Part shown: piece after piece, positions 1 to 8,374 of the stretch
How positions within the stretch are numbered: position 1 is the first letter of the stretch
How the letters are laid out: each line of letters begins with the position of its first letter
Assembly (NCBI RefSeq): GCF_014189455.1
Contig: NZ_CP050296.1
Span: forward strand, 4,522,001-4,586,000
Direction: 5' to 3'
DNA length: 64,000 nt
Source: Mesorhizobium huakuii
GTDB taxonomy: Bacteria; Pseudomonadota; Alphaproteobacteria; Rhizobiales; Rhizobiaceae
Translations under genes and position numbers: made by a program
The notes under the pieces: generated by a model
The model's input: the letters and a program-made list of their open reading frames with translations, nothing else
The model's database searches: none
Told to the model about the DNA's origin: nothing

Positions 1-983
1 TGCTTGAAGATGTTCAGGAAGCGGCGGCCGTCGAGATCGGTGCAGATGCGCGTGGTCTTCGGCCCGCCGCCGGGTAGCAACTGCCGGCCGCGATGGGCAA
101 CCGTCTGTCCACGTGCGAGGCGGCCATCCAGCACGACATCGACGAAGAGCGGTTCGGTCATGGTGGCAAGGGCCGGATCGAAGGCCAGCGCCACGGTGAT
201 GACGTCATCCATCGGGAAGCCGACCAGGTCGAAGAACTCGCGCCAGATGTCGATATAGATCGGAAAGCTGTCGGCGATCATGTCGAAGACGGCGTTCTTC
301 CGGGCAACGGCCTGCATGTCGGCAATGTCGTCGCGCGTCAGCATCGAGGCGGCGACGCGGTTGTCCTCGCAGATGTCGAGCGGCACCAGGATCTTGTCGA
401 CGTCGGCGTTGAGCACGATGCGCGACGCCTCCGGATCGGCCCAGATGTTGTATTCCGACAGCGGCGTCATGTTGCCGGGCGTCTGGAAATTGCCGCCCAA
501 GACCAGCATCCGTTTGAGCGCGCCGGTCAGGCGCGGCTCCTGCAGCAGCGCCATCGCCGCATTGGTCAGCGGCCCCGTCGTCACCAGCGTGATCTCACCC
601 GGATTGGCCATCACCGTCTCGATGATGAAGTCGACCGCATGTCCCGACGTTGCCAGGCGGACGGGAGTCGGTGCCGGCGGGTTGAATTTCTTCAGCCGGT
701 CGCCGAAGCGGGCAACCAGCCGCTTTTCGAAATGGACAGGCGCCTCCATGTCGGCCTTGGCGTTGCCGACGATCGGCCGCCACGCCCCGGCATGGACCGG
801 TATGTCGTCGCGCCCGGCCAGCGTCAGCGTGTTGAGCACGACATTGGTGACCTGTTCGATCGGGCCTGCCGCACCGGTTACGGTGGTCACGCCTTCGAGC
901 CGGACATTCGGGTTCGCCGCGGCAAACAGCACGGCGAGAATATCGTCGCCGGCAGAATCCACGTCGAGGATTATGCGTTCCAT
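1..983 (-). CDS. nucleoside hydrolase (IunH/RihA family), 3' end outside window
   Basis: Hydrolyses the N-glycosidic bond of ribonucleosides to base and ribose in the cytoplasm. The N-terminus carries DVDSAGDD, matching the DxDxGxDD calcium-binding signature of the family. Further in are LGGNF, the SEYNIWADPEA segment that matches the ribose-binding E-[FY]-N-x3-DPEA motif, and PLDICEDN, where many members have LDVTH with a catalytic-helper histidine. That histidine is not visible here, so base preference is uncertain. ATG at 983 follows AAGGA at good spacing. The gene starts 10 bases after the stop of the upstream permease, so it is the last visible gene of the nucleoside importer operon. It is cut by the left edge at about 327 codons. 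Confidence 0.85.
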   Translation of the reverse strand, partial: MERIILDVDSAGDDILAVLFAAANPNVRLEGVTTVTGAAGPIEQVTNVVLNTLTLAGRDDIPVHAGAWRPIVGNAKADMEAPVHFEKRLVARFGDRLKKFNPPAPTPVRLATSGHAVDFIIETVMANPGEITLVTTGPLTNAAMALLQEPRLTGALKRMLVLGGNFQTPGNMTPLSEYNIWADPEASRIVLNADVDKILVPLDICEDNRVAASMLTRDDIADMQAVARKNAVFDMIADSFPIYIDIWREFFDLVGFPMDDVITVALAFDPALATMTEPLFVDVVLDGRLARGQTVAHRGRQLLPGGGPKTTRICTDLDGRRFLNIFK

Positions 984-993
984 GAGAGTTCCT

Positions 994-1984
994 TCACTGA
1001 GGATTTTTGTCGACCGGGGCGCTGCTGTTCCTGTCCACCGACAGCAGTTTCTGCATCGATGCCAGCGTCTCCTTGATGATTTTCGGCCGTGCCCGGTAGG
1101 ACAGCGCGAACAGCGCCGTCAGCGCGACGACATAGGGCACGGTCAGCACCAGATAGGAGGGGAAGCCGAAGGTCTGCAGGCGCAGCGAGAAGGCATCGGC
1201 GAAACCGAACAGCAGGCAGCCGGCCAGCACTTTCAGCGGATCGCCATTGGAGAAGATCAGGATGGCCACCGCCATGAAGCCGCGGCCCGACGACATGTTC
1301 TCGGTGAACATGGTGATGTAGCCGAGCGACAGATGCGCGCCGGCCAGCCCCGCCAGCAATCCGCACAGCAGCGAGGCGGTGTAGCGGACGCGGGTGATCG
1401 AGATGCCGAGCGCTTCGGCGGCTTCGGGCTTTTCGCCGACGACGCGGATGTAGAGGCCGAGCCGGGTGCGGTTGTAGAACAGCACCAGCAACGGCACCGC
1501 GATGAAGGCGACATAGACGATCGGCGTGAAGCCCGAGATCAGCGGCGCCCACGAGCCGAGCAGCGCCTGGGCGCCTGGTATCTGCACCTTGGGCAGGCCG
1601 ACAATGCCGTGACCGACGATCGATCCGCGCGTGCCGAAAATCGCTTTCATCAGCGAGATCGTCATGCCGCCGGCGAGGATGTTGAGCGCCAGGCCGACGA
1701 CCACCTCATTGGCCCGGAACGTAACCACAAGAACGGCAAAGGCGAGCGCGAAGGCAAGGGCCGCGGCGACGCCGCAGGCGACGCCCGCGAATGCCGAACC
1801 TGTCCAGATCGAGCCGATGACGGCGAAGAAGGCGCCGGCCAGCATCTGTCCCTCGAGGCCGATGTTGAAGATGCCGGCCTTGGTGGTGAACGAGCCGCCG
1901 AGCGCGACCAGCAGGATCGGCGCGGTGGTGCGCAGCGTCGCCGCGATCAGCGCAACGTTGACAAGCTTGTCTCAGAATTTCCAT
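994..1984 (-). CDS. nucleoside ABC transporter permease 2 (BmpC/YufQ type), 5' frame problem
   Basis: Inner-membrane permease of the BPD_transp_2 family, partner of the adjacent permease, for nucleoside-type import. The open frame runs from 1971 to 994 and contains the family core (TKAGIFNIGLEGQ) and many hydrophobic helices. No ATG, GTG or TTG lies in frame upstream of that core; the first in-frame ATG (1845) would delete the first helices and the NIGLEG motif. An ATG at 1984, preceded by GGGGGAG and overlapping the end of permease 1, is the expected translationally coupled start, but it is out of frame by one base. One extra base near 1970-1976 would explain this. It is either a sequencing error or a frameshift mutation. 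The 3' end is intact, and the nucleoside hydrolase follows directly. Confidence 0.75.
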
Positions 1985-3015
1985 CGCCGCTCCCCCGCCT
2001 GGCTGTCGCCGCGACGTTTGATCAGAACCTGCGCCGAGACGCTCAGGATGATCAGCGCCTGGATGACGGTGATGATTTCGCGTGAGGCGCTGGTGTCGAC
2101 CTCGAGCAGCAGCGACCCGCTGCGCAACGCGCCGAAGAACAGCGCCGTGACGATGGTGGCGACCGGTGAGCCGTTGGCGAGCAGGGCGGCGATCAGCCCG
2201 TCGAAGCCGAAACCCGGCGCAAAGCCCTCCATGAACCGGTGATGCACGCCGAGCGTCTCGACGCCGCCGGCCAGCCCGCCGACGGCGCCTGAAAGCAGCA
2301 GCACGACAAAGCCCTGCCGCTTGACGTTGACGCCGCCATATTCGGCGAATTTCGGCGCCGAGCCGACCATGGTCACGCCATAGCCCCAACTGGTGTAGCG
2401 GAAGACCAGCGCGACACCGACCGCCAGCAGCAGGCCAATCACCAGCCCCCAGTTCAGCCGCGAGAAGGAAAAGATCTCCGGCAGATAGGCTGTCGCCAGG
2501 ATCGGCGGCGTCTCCGACCAGCCGCCGGGCCGCTTGAACAGGAAGATGGTGAAATAGGAGGTCAGCAGCACGGCGATGTAGTTCGACAGGATGGTCGAGA
2601 CGACTTCGTTGGTGTTGTAGCGGGCGCGGAAAAAAGCGGGAATGGCGACCCAGGCCGCACCCGCGACGACCGCGAGCGCCAGCGCCGCCAGCATATGGAT
2701 GCCCGCGGGCAGGGAAAAGCTGAAGCCGACCCAGGCGGCGGCGAAACCGCCGAGGAAGAGCTGCCCTTCGATGCCGACATTGAACATGCCGCCGCGCAGG
2801 CCGATGCAGGCCGCGACACCGCAGATCAGGATCGGCGTCGTCTGCAGCAGGGTGCCGGCAATCTTCTCCTGGTCGCCAAAGGCGCCGCGCAGCAGCGTCA
2901 TCAAGACACGCACCGGGCTTTCGCCGACCAGAAGGATGATGATCGCCCCCAACAGCAAGGCTACGCCCACGGCAATGATCTGGCCGGAAAAGGCGCGCAA
3001 ACGGTCGCTCATCAT
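1972..3015 (-). CDS. nucleoside ABC transporter permease 1 (YufP type)
   Basis: A 347-residue polytopic inner-membrane protein of the BPD_transp_2 family with about eight to ten hydrophobic segments and the family motif MFNVGIEGQLFLGG in the first third. With permease 2 it forms the membrane channel of a BMP-dependent importer. The start at 3015 overlaps the ATPase stop in an ATGA arrangement, so the two are translationally coupled; a second ATG follows at once at 3012. The gene order (binding protein, ATPase, permease, permease) is the standard one for purine or pyrimidine nucleoside importers. The downstream nucleoside hydrolase supports nucleosides as cargo. Confidence 0.85.
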   Translation of the reverse strand: MMSDRLRAFSGQIIAVGVALLLGAIIILLVGESPVRVLMTLLRGAFGDQEKIAGTLLQTTPILICGVAACIGLRGGMFNVGIEGQLFLGGFAAAWVGFSFSLPAGIHMLAALALAVVAGAAWVAIPAFFRARYNTNEVVSTILSNYIAVLLTSYFTIFLFKRPGGWSETPPILATAYLPEIFSFSRLNWGLVIGLLLAVGVALVFRYTSWGYGVTMVGSAPKFAEYGGVNVKRQGFVVLLLSGAVGGLAGGVETLGVHHRFMEGFAPGFGFDGLIAALLANGSPVATIVTALFFGALRSGSLLLEVDTSASREIITVIQALIILSVSAQVLIKRRGDSQAGERRWKF

Positions 3016-4577
3016 GCGGGCTCCAGCTGCGGCGTAACACCCGCCATCATCATGCCGATCCTGTCTTCGTCGGCATCGTCGCCGGCGACTTCGCCCATGA
3101 TCCGCCCGTTGAACATCACCAGGATGCGGTCGGCGAGCGCCGCCAATTCGTCAAGCTGCACGGAAATCAAGAGGATGGCACGGCCGGCCGCGCGCTGGCG
3201 CATGATCTCGTCATGAATGGCCTCCTGAGCGCCGATGTCGACGCCGCGCGTCGGCTGATCGATCAGCAGGAAGTCGGCGCCATTGGTGAACTCGCGCGCC
3301 AGCACGACCTTCTGGATGTTGCCGCCCGAAAGCCGCTTGACGGCATCGCCCGCTCCTTGCGCCCGGATATCGAAGCTCTTGATCAGCGCACCGGCATTTC
3401 CGGCAATCGCCTTCCAGTCGAGCATGCCGTTGCGGCTCCACGGCGCGCGGTGCTGGCGGCCCATCAGCGTGTTTGCCGCGATCGACGCATTGCGATCGAC
3501 CCCGCGCACCATGCGGTCGCCCGGAACATGGGCAAGGCCCGCCTCGCGGATCGCGGCGGTGGAGAGCGTGGTGAGATCCTGGCCCTTCAGCCGGGCCTCG
3601 CCATGGCTTGCCGGCCGCAGGCCCGAAAGCACTTCCGCCAACTCCGTTTGCCCATTGCCGGCGACGCCCGCAATCCCCACCACCTCGCCGGAGCGGACAG
3701 TGAAGCTGGCGTTGCGAAGGGCTGGCAAGCGGCGATCATCACGCGCCCACAAATCCTTGACCTCAAGGATCACATCGCCCTGCAGCGCCGCGCGCGGCCG
3801 CCGGTCGAAACTGACCTCGCGGCCGACCATCATGCGCACCAGCTCGTCCTTGTCGAGTTCCGATGTCGGGCGGGTCGCAACCTTGCGGCCATTACGCAGC
3901 ACCGTCACCGTGTCGGACACCTCCATCACCTCTTCCAGATGGTGCGAGATGAAGATCACCGTCATGCCCTCGGCCACGAAGCTGCGCAGCGTCTGGAACA
4001 GTTCGCGGCTTTCCTGCGGCGTCAGCACCGCAGTCGGCTCGTCGAGGATGATGGTGCGGGCGCCACGCACCAGCACTTTCAGGATTTCGATGCGCTGCTC
4101 GATGCCGACCGAGAGCAGCCCGACGCGCTCGGTCGCATCGACATGCAGTCCGAAACGCTTCGACAATTCCTGCGTGCGTGCGATCTGCGCGGCATGGTCG
4201 ATCAGCCCATGACGACGGATTTCCATGCCGAGAAAGACATTGTCGGCGACCGAGAGCGAAGGCACCAGCTTGAAATGCTGGTGTACCATGCCGAGCCCCG
4301 CCTTGATGGCGGCGGCAGGGTCGGCGACCACCGTCGCCTCGCCATTCAGCCGGATCGCGCCTTCGTCGGGCTGCAGCAGGCCGAACAGGATGTTCATCAG
4401 CGTCGTCTTGCCGGCGCCGTTTTCGCCGATGATGGCGTGGATTTCGCCCCGGCGCACGGCAAGGTCGATGCCGTCATTGGCAATGAAGGCGCCAAAACGC
4501 TTGGTGATAGCCGTCAGCTCGACGGCCATCGCGGCAGTGTTGTGGAGGGTCGGTGACCCCGGCGCGTTCGACACCAT
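3012..4577 (-). CDS. nucleoside/simple-sugar ABC importer ATPase, two nucleotide-binding domains
   Basis: A 521-residue protein with two fused ABC domains, as in YufO and RbsA. The first half has Walker A GENGAGKTT, a diverged signature (LSVGIEQ) and Walker B IILDEPTAVL. The second half has a degenerate Walker A region (VAGNGQTE), a canonical LSGGNIQK signature and Walker B LLIDQPTRGVD. One ATP site is therefore probably weak, which is normal for this subfamily. It energises the two permeases encoded after it, with which it overlaps by four bases. The start at 4577 gives about 16 residues before the domain begins; an internal Met (MAVELTAITKRFG) is a possible alternative start. The 5' leader holds three direct repeats and a strong hairpin. 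Confidence 0.88.
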   Translation of the reverse strand: MVSNAPGSPTLHNTAAMAVELTAITKRFGAFIANDGIDLAVRRGEIHAIIGENGAGKTTLMNILFGLLQPDEGAIRLNGEATVVADPAAAIKAGLGMVHQHFKLVPSLSVADNVFLGMEIRRHGLIDHAAQIARTQELSKRFGLHVDATERVGLLSVGIEQRIEILKVLVRGARTIILDEPTAVLTPQESRELFQTLRSFVAEGMTVIFISHHLEEVMEVSDTVTVLRNGRKVATRPTSELDKDELVRMMVGREVSFDRRPRAALQGDVILEVKDLWARDDRRLPALRNASFTVRSGEVVGIAGVAGNGQTELAEVLSGLRPASHGEARLKGQDLTTLSTAAIREAGLAHVPGDRMVRGVDRNASIAANTLMGRQHRAPWSRNGMLDWKAIAGNAGALIKSFDIRAQGAGDAVKRLSGGNIQKVVLAREFTNGADFLLIDQPTRGVDIGAQEAIHDEIMRQRAAGRAILLISVQLDELAALADRILVMFNGRIMGEVAGDDADEDRIGMMMAGVTPQLEPA

Positions 4578-4578
4578 T

Positions 4579-4624
4579 GCTCTCGCAGATTGGGCTCTCG
4601 CAGATTGCGAGCTCTCGAAGATTG
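4579..4624. repeat. three imperfect 14-bp direct repeats in the ATPase leader
   Basis: The 14-mer GCTCTCGCAGATTG occurs at 4579-4592 and 4594-4607, and once more with a single change (GCTCTCGAAGATTG) at 4611-4624. The copies are spaced 15 and 17 bases apart. They lie between the ATPase start and the hairpin at 4626-4663, so they would be transcribed in the leader of the ATPase gene. Their role is unknown; they could be a short tandem duplication or a protein- or RNA-binding site. Confidence 0.7.
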
Positions 4625-4625
4625 G

Positions 4626-4663
4626 ACACTGATCCGCCGCGGCGTGCCGCGGCGGATCAGTGT
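4626..4663 (-). terminator. 18-bp perfect stem-loop between binding-protein and ATPase genes
   Basis: Positions 4626-4643 and 4646-4663 are perfect inverted repeats of 18 bp around a two-base centre (about 16 bp with a four- to six-base loop when folded). On the minus strand it lies just after the binding-protein stop and before the ATPase. No T-run follows it, so it is probably not a full Rho-independent terminator. Hairpins in this position commonly stabilise the binding-protein mRNA and lower expression of the downstream transporter genes. Confidence 0.7.
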
Positions 4664-4697
4664 AGCGCTTTCTTGGGAGGGATGCGCTGTTGCTGGC

Positions 4698-5702
4698 TTA
4701 TTTCGCCTTGGCGATCACGATCTTGCCGTCGAGAATGCCCTTCTTGATCTCGTCCAGCTTGGTCGTGACGTCGGCCGGGATCTTCGGCGCGATGTCGTCG
4801 CAGACCTTGAACTCGACGCCGCCTGACGCCAGGTCGAAGGTCCGGGTGCCGGCGGTGACCTTGTTGCCGCCGACCTCGTCCTTGATCAGCGTGTAGACGG
4901 CGATGTCGCCGCGCTTCAGCATGCTGCCCAGCACATTTCCGGGAGCCGTGCCGCACATGTCGATATCGACGCCGATCGAATATTTGTCGGCGGCGGCGCT
5001 TGCCTGCATCACGCCTTCGCCGGTCGGGCCGGCGACGTTGTAAACGATGTCGGAGCCCTGGCCGTACAGCGCCTGGGCAAGCTCGCTGCCCTTGGCCGGA
5101 TCATCGAAGGTGCCGGCGAAGACGGAGTTCACCTTCACGTCGGGCGCGGCGTATTTGGCGCCTTGCTCGTAGCCGCCAAGGAAGTTGCGGATCACCGGAA
5201 TGTCGCGGCCGCCGACGAAGCCGATTGCCTTGCCGTCGCCGATCTTGGGAAATTCGCTGCCCTTGGCCTCGATCATGCTGGCCAGAGCGCCGGCGACGAA
5301 GGAGCCCTGTTCCTCGGCGAAGTTGGCATAGATCATCTTCGGATTGTCGAGCACGCCATCGATGAAGACGAAGCGCTGGTCGGGATATTCCTTGCTGACC
5401 TTCTGCAGCGAATCCACCAGTTCCCAGCCCATGACGAAGATGAGGTCGTACTGCTTGCCCTTGGCCAGGTTCTCGAACTGCTCCTCATAGTCCAATGCGC
5501 GATTGCCGGTGTCGACCAGCTTGAGGTCGATGCCGAAATCGGCCTTGGCCTTGTTGAGGCCGTTGACGATCGAAACGCCAAAGCCCTGTGCGAAATATCC
5601 CGAGATGGCGGCGACCGAAACCTTGGTCTGTGCGGCGGCCGATCCCAACGAAACGGCCAGCATCGTGCCAGCCAGAAATAAGCTCTTGAGCGCCCTTTTC
5701 AT
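4698..5702 (-). CDS. BMP-family nucleoside-binding periplasmic protein
   Basis: Substrate-binding protein of the BMP (Med/PnrA-like) family, the first gene of a nucleoside-type ABC importer operon. It is 334 residues long. It has a classic signal peptide (MKRALKSLF, a hydrophobic core, then SAAAQ), with cleavage expected near residue 25. There is no lipobox cysteine, so it should be soluble in the periplasm. Conserved BMP features are visible: an aromatic-rich N-terminal segment (GYFAQGFG), FVMGWELVDS, FIDGVLDNP and FVGGRDIPV. ATG at 5702 is preceded by GGGGA at normal spacing. The palindrome at 5799-5816 may be its control site. Confidence 0.88.
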   Translation of the reverse strand: MKRALKSLFLAGTMLAVSLGSAAAQTKVSVAAISGYFAQGFGVSIVNGLNKAKADFGIDLKLVDTGNRALDYEEQFENLAKGKQYDLIFVMGWELVDSLQKVSKEYPDQRFVFIDGVLDNPKMIYANFAEEQGSFVAGALASMIEAKGSEFPKIGDGKAIGFVGGRDIPVIRNFLGGYEQGAKYAAPDVKVNSVFAGTFDDPAKGSELAQALYGQGSDIVYNVAGPTGEGVMQASAAADKYSIGVDIDMCGTAPGNVLGSMLKRGDIAVYTLIKDEVGGNKVTAGTRTFDLASGGVEFKVCDDIAPKIPADVTTKLDEIKKGILDGKIVIAKAK

Positions 5703-5798
5703 GGTATTCCCCTTCAGCTTTTTTCAGCTTTTGAAGCCACGCCTTGACCATCCCCACGTGTCGCCGAGACGGCGGCGAGTTCGTTGATGGTCATATGA

Positions 5799-5816
5799 GT
5801 TTAGGAGCGGCTAAAC
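5799..5816. promoter_or_regulatory. palindrome GTTTAG-N6-CTAAAC upstream of the importer operon
   Basis: A perfect 6-bp inverted repeat with a six-base spacer lies 97-114 bases upstream of the BMP gene start, in the divergent intergenic region shared with the DUF1185 genes. The size and symmetry fit a dimeric repressor site. No regulator for it can be named from the window. Confidence 0.35.
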
Positions 5817-5955
5817 AGGCTGTCAATCGTCATCCGATGCAGTTTTCTCGGGCTCGTCGCTGGCGTCCTCCACCTCCGTGCTTGACAAATATCGCGATGC
5901 ATAATTGTTGATGCTCCAACGAATTTTCGTGAGTGACAGTCGAAGGATACGCGCA

Positions 5956-6540
5956 ATGCCAGCTGTGGTGGTCAGGAAATTTCTGGTCCAGGTCGAAGAG
6001 ATCTTCCATGAGGGTGGGCCGCCCGCGGCACGTCCCCCCAAGCGCGGTGCGATCGTTGCCGTCATCGCCAACCCTTTCGCCGGACGTTACGTCGAAGAGA
6101 TCATCGGCTTCATGGAGGATCTGAAGCCGCTCGGCCTCGAAATGGCGCGGCGCCTGATCGACGCCATGGGCGATGGCGTCGCCGCTGTTGAAGGCTATGG
6201 CAAGGGTGCCATCGTCGGCGCCGCCGGCGAGCTTGAACATGGCGCACTGTGGCACAATCCGGGCGGCTACGCGATGCGCGAACTTCTCGGCGACGCCAAG
6301 GCTATCGTGCCCTCGACCAAGAAGGTCGGTGGCCCCGGGACGCGCATCGACATTCCGATCACCCACATCAACGCCTCCTATGTGCGCAGCCATTTCGACG
6401 CGATCGAGATCGGCGTCGGCGATGCGCCGCGCAGCGACGAGATGGCGGTCATCCTGGCGATGACGATCGGCGCGCGCGTTCATGCACGGGTCGGCGGCCT
6501 GGCAGCGGCTGACATCAAGGGCGAGGACGGATTGCGATGA
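5956..6540 (+). CDS. amino acid synthesis family protein (DUF1185), copy 1
   Basis: A 194-residue protein of the PF06684/DUF1185 family; the family name is historical and no biochemical role is firmly known. Conserved segments seen are AVIANPFAGRYVE, YGKGAIVGAAGELEHGAL and VRSHFDA. No signal peptide or membrane segment is evident. The start at 5956 is chosen because AAGGA sits eight bases upstream and because the second copy begins in the same way (SLEIRRIITIVEE against PAVVVRKFLVQVEE). It overlaps copy 2 by four bases. The amidohydrolase gene cluster converging from the right suggests a role in breakdown of a cyclic amide, but this is only context. Confidence 0.8.
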   Translation: MPAVVVRKFLVQVEEIFHEGGPPAARPPKRGAIVAVIANPFAGRYVEEIIGFMEDLKPLGLEMARRLIDAMGDGVAAVEGYGKGAIVGAAGELEHGALWHNPGGYAMRELLGDAKAIVPSTKKVGGPGTRIDIPITHINASYVRSHFDAIEIGVGDAPRSDEMAVILAMTIGARVHARVGGLAAADIKGEDGLR

Positions 6541-7121
6541 GCCTCGAAATCCGCCGCATCATCACCATCGTCGAGGAAACCCGGATCGAAGGCGGCCGTC
6601 CCGTCGACCCGCCGACACGGCGTGCCGCCGCGATCGCGGTGATCCGCAACCCTTATGCCGGCACGTTTGTCGAGGATCTGTCGGCGTTGAGCGCGATTGG
6701 CGAAGCGCTGGGCGATATCTTGCCCAGGCGTGCGGTGGCTGCTCTCGGCATTGCCGGCGGTGAGGTCGAAAGCTTCGGCAAGGCAGCCGCCGTCGGCGCC
6801 GACGGCGAGCTTGAACATGCCGCCGCCATCCTTCACCCAAAGCTCGGCGCCCCGTTCCGCGACGTGCTGGGCAAGGGCGCCGCGCTCATTCCCTCATCGA
6901 AGAAGCGCGGCGGCCTCGGCGTGCCGCTCGACATTCCGCTCGGCCACAAGGACGCGGCGAAGGTGCGCAGCCATTTCGACGGCATGGAGGTCCGCGTCCC
7001 CGATGCACCGCGCGCCGACGAGATCGTCGTCGCCATCGCCGTCACCGATTCCAGCCGGCCGCACCCGCGCGTTGGCGGGCTGACCAAGGACAAGATTGTC
7101 GGCAAGGATGGAGTTAGCTGA
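6537..7121 (+). CDS. amino acid synthesis family protein (DUF1185), copy 2
   Basis: A 194-residue paralogue of the preceding gene, the same length and colinear over its whole span. It shares AVIRNPYAGTFVEDL, a FGKAAAVGADGELEHAA block, a serine-lysine-rich PSSKK motif and VRSHFDGME. The ATGA overlap with copy 1 implies coupled translation, and the equal lengths make a hetero-oligomer plausible. The two are diverged enough to have separate roles. A further start codon overlaps its stop but leads only to an 11-codon frame. Confidence 0.8.
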   Translation: MSLEIRRIITIVEETRIEGGRPVDPPTRRAAAIAVIRNPYAGTFVEDLSALSAIGEALGDILPRRAVAALGIAGGEVESFGKAAAVGADGELEHAAAILHPKLGAPFRDVLGKGAALIPSSKKRGGLGVPLDIPLGHKDAAKVRSHFDGMEVRVPDAPRADEIVVAIAVTDSSRPHPRVGGLTKDKIVGKDGVS

Positions 7122-7156
7122 TGAGCCAGAAGGCCATCGTCACTGCGCAGTCCTGA
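7121..7156 (+). pseudogene. 11-codon remnant of a lost third gene
   Basis: An ATG overlaps the stop of the second DUF1185 gene (TGATG) and opens a frame of 11 codons (MSQKAIVTAQS) that ends inside the convergent amidohydrolase gene. The coupled start suggests the operon once continued and that the downstream part was replaced. The frame is too short to identify, and a chance occurrence is possible. Confidence 0.3.
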
Positions 7157-8333
7157 CTTCCGGCACCCGCATCGCCGGCGGGGTGTTGCGGCTCCGGCCG
7201 GTGCGCACCTCGCCGTCGATCACGACCATGCCGATGCCCGGCAGATTGCCGAGCGCCACGCTGTCGAGCAGCCCGTCACCGGCGCCGCCCATCGCCTGAT
7301 CGATGAAGATGAGGTCGGCGGCGCGGCCGATTTCGATGATGCCGCGGTCTGCCAGTCCGCGCACGCGCGCGGTGTTGCCGCTGGCAAGGCAGAACGCCAC
7401 TTCCGGCGCGATGCCGCCCAGTGAAGCCAGCATGGTCAGCGTTCTCAAAATACCCAGCGGCTGCACGCCGGATCCGGCCGGGCTGTCGGTGCCGAGGATG
7501 ACGCGCGAAAGTTCGCCGCGCTGCCTGGCCAGGTCGAGCACGAACAGTCCGGTGCGCAGATTGCCGTTGTGGACGATTTCCAGCGCACGCGAGCCGTTTT
7601 CACAGATCTGCCGGATCTCGGCTTCGGGAAGTGCCGTCGGTCCGCCATTGACGTGGGCAACGATGTCGGCGTCGACCTCCAGCACGACATCCGCACCGAT
7701 GCGGCCGGAGCCGGGCAGGGATGGACCGCCCGTATGGGTCATCGAGGTCATGCCGTATTTGCGCGCCCAGGCGATCATCTGCCGGCCGGTCGGACCATCC
7801 TTGACGCCGCCAAGTCCAACCTCGCCGATGAGGGTCACGCCGGCTTCGGCGAGATATCGAAAATCATCCTCGACCAGGCCGTGCTCCAGGATGGGGGCGC
7901 CGGCCAGGATCTTCATGCCGTTGGGGCGGAAGTTGGAGAAGGTCCGCTGCGCCGCGATCGCCAGTGCCTTCAACCCGACCAGGTCGCGCGGGCGTCCGGG
8001 CGTGTGGACCTCGCCCGCCGAGATGATGGTGGTGACGCCGCCATGCACGGTGGAATCCATCCAGCCGATCTGGTTCTGCCGCGGCGTCCAGTCGCCGGCC
8101 ACCGGATGAGCATGGTTGTCGATGAGCCCCGGCGCCACCGCGCAGCCCATCGCATCAATGATCGTCGCCGCGTTGCCGCTGTCGACGTCATCAGCCTTGC
8201 CAATACCTGTAATGCGCCCGTCGGTCACGACGATGGTATCGGCGTCGAGGATCGGCTGGCCGAGGTCACCGCTCAGCAGAAGGCCGATATTGCGGATGAC
8301 AAGCGTGGCAGACGACTTGGGGTCGGACGGCAT
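7140..8333 (-). CDS. amidohydrolase-superfamily enzyme, enamidase-like
   Basis: Metal-dependent amidohydrolase, 397 residues. The first metal-binding motif is visible (PGLIDNHAHP). A lysine-free bridging region (GEVGLG), a later histidine (MTHTGG), HVNGG and the catalytic-aspartate segment (LGTDSPAGSG) follow. The layout resembles enamidase of nicotinate fermentation, which opens a cyclic enamide, and related imidase-type enzymes; the substrate here is not known. It is the third gene of a minus-strand set after a cysteine hydrolase and a MarR regulator. The ribosome-binding site before 8333 is weak. The 3' end overlaps the remnant frame of the convergent DUF1185 operon. Confidence 0.75.
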   Translation of the reverse strand: MPSDPKSSATLVIRNIGLLLSGDLGQPILDADTIVVTDGRITGIGKADDVDSGNAATIIDAMGCAVAPGLIDNHAHPVAGDWTPRQNQIGWMDSTVHGGVTTIISAGEVHTPGRPRDLVGLKALAIAAQRTFSNFRPNGMKILAGAPILEHGLVEDDFRYLAEAGVTLIGEVGLGGVKDGPTGRQMIAWARKYGMTSMTHTGGPSLPGSGRIGADVVLEVDADIVAHVNGGPTALPEAEIRQICENGSRALEIVHNGNLRTGLFVLDLARQRGELSRVILGTDSPAGSGVQPLGILRTLTMLASLGGIAPEVAFCLASGNTARVRGLADRGIIEIGRAADLIFIDQAMGGAGDGLLDSVALGNLPGIGMVVIDGEVRTGRSRNTPPAMRVPEVRTAQ

Positions 8334-8374
8334 TGGTTCTCATTTCTGCTGGTATGGAAAGGTCTGGGCGCGGC

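Noticed and set aside
1706..3040. Long open frame of 444 codons overlapping the two nucleoside permease genes on the same strand
   Set aside because: It is rich in Arg, Ala and His with no family similarity and is the out-of-frame reading of permease genes; only its ATG at 1984 is informative.
4626..4663. Rho-independent terminator ending the binding-protein operon
   Set aside because: No T-run follows the stem on the minus strand and the transporter genes continue the operon, so a stabilising or attenuating hairpin is preferred.
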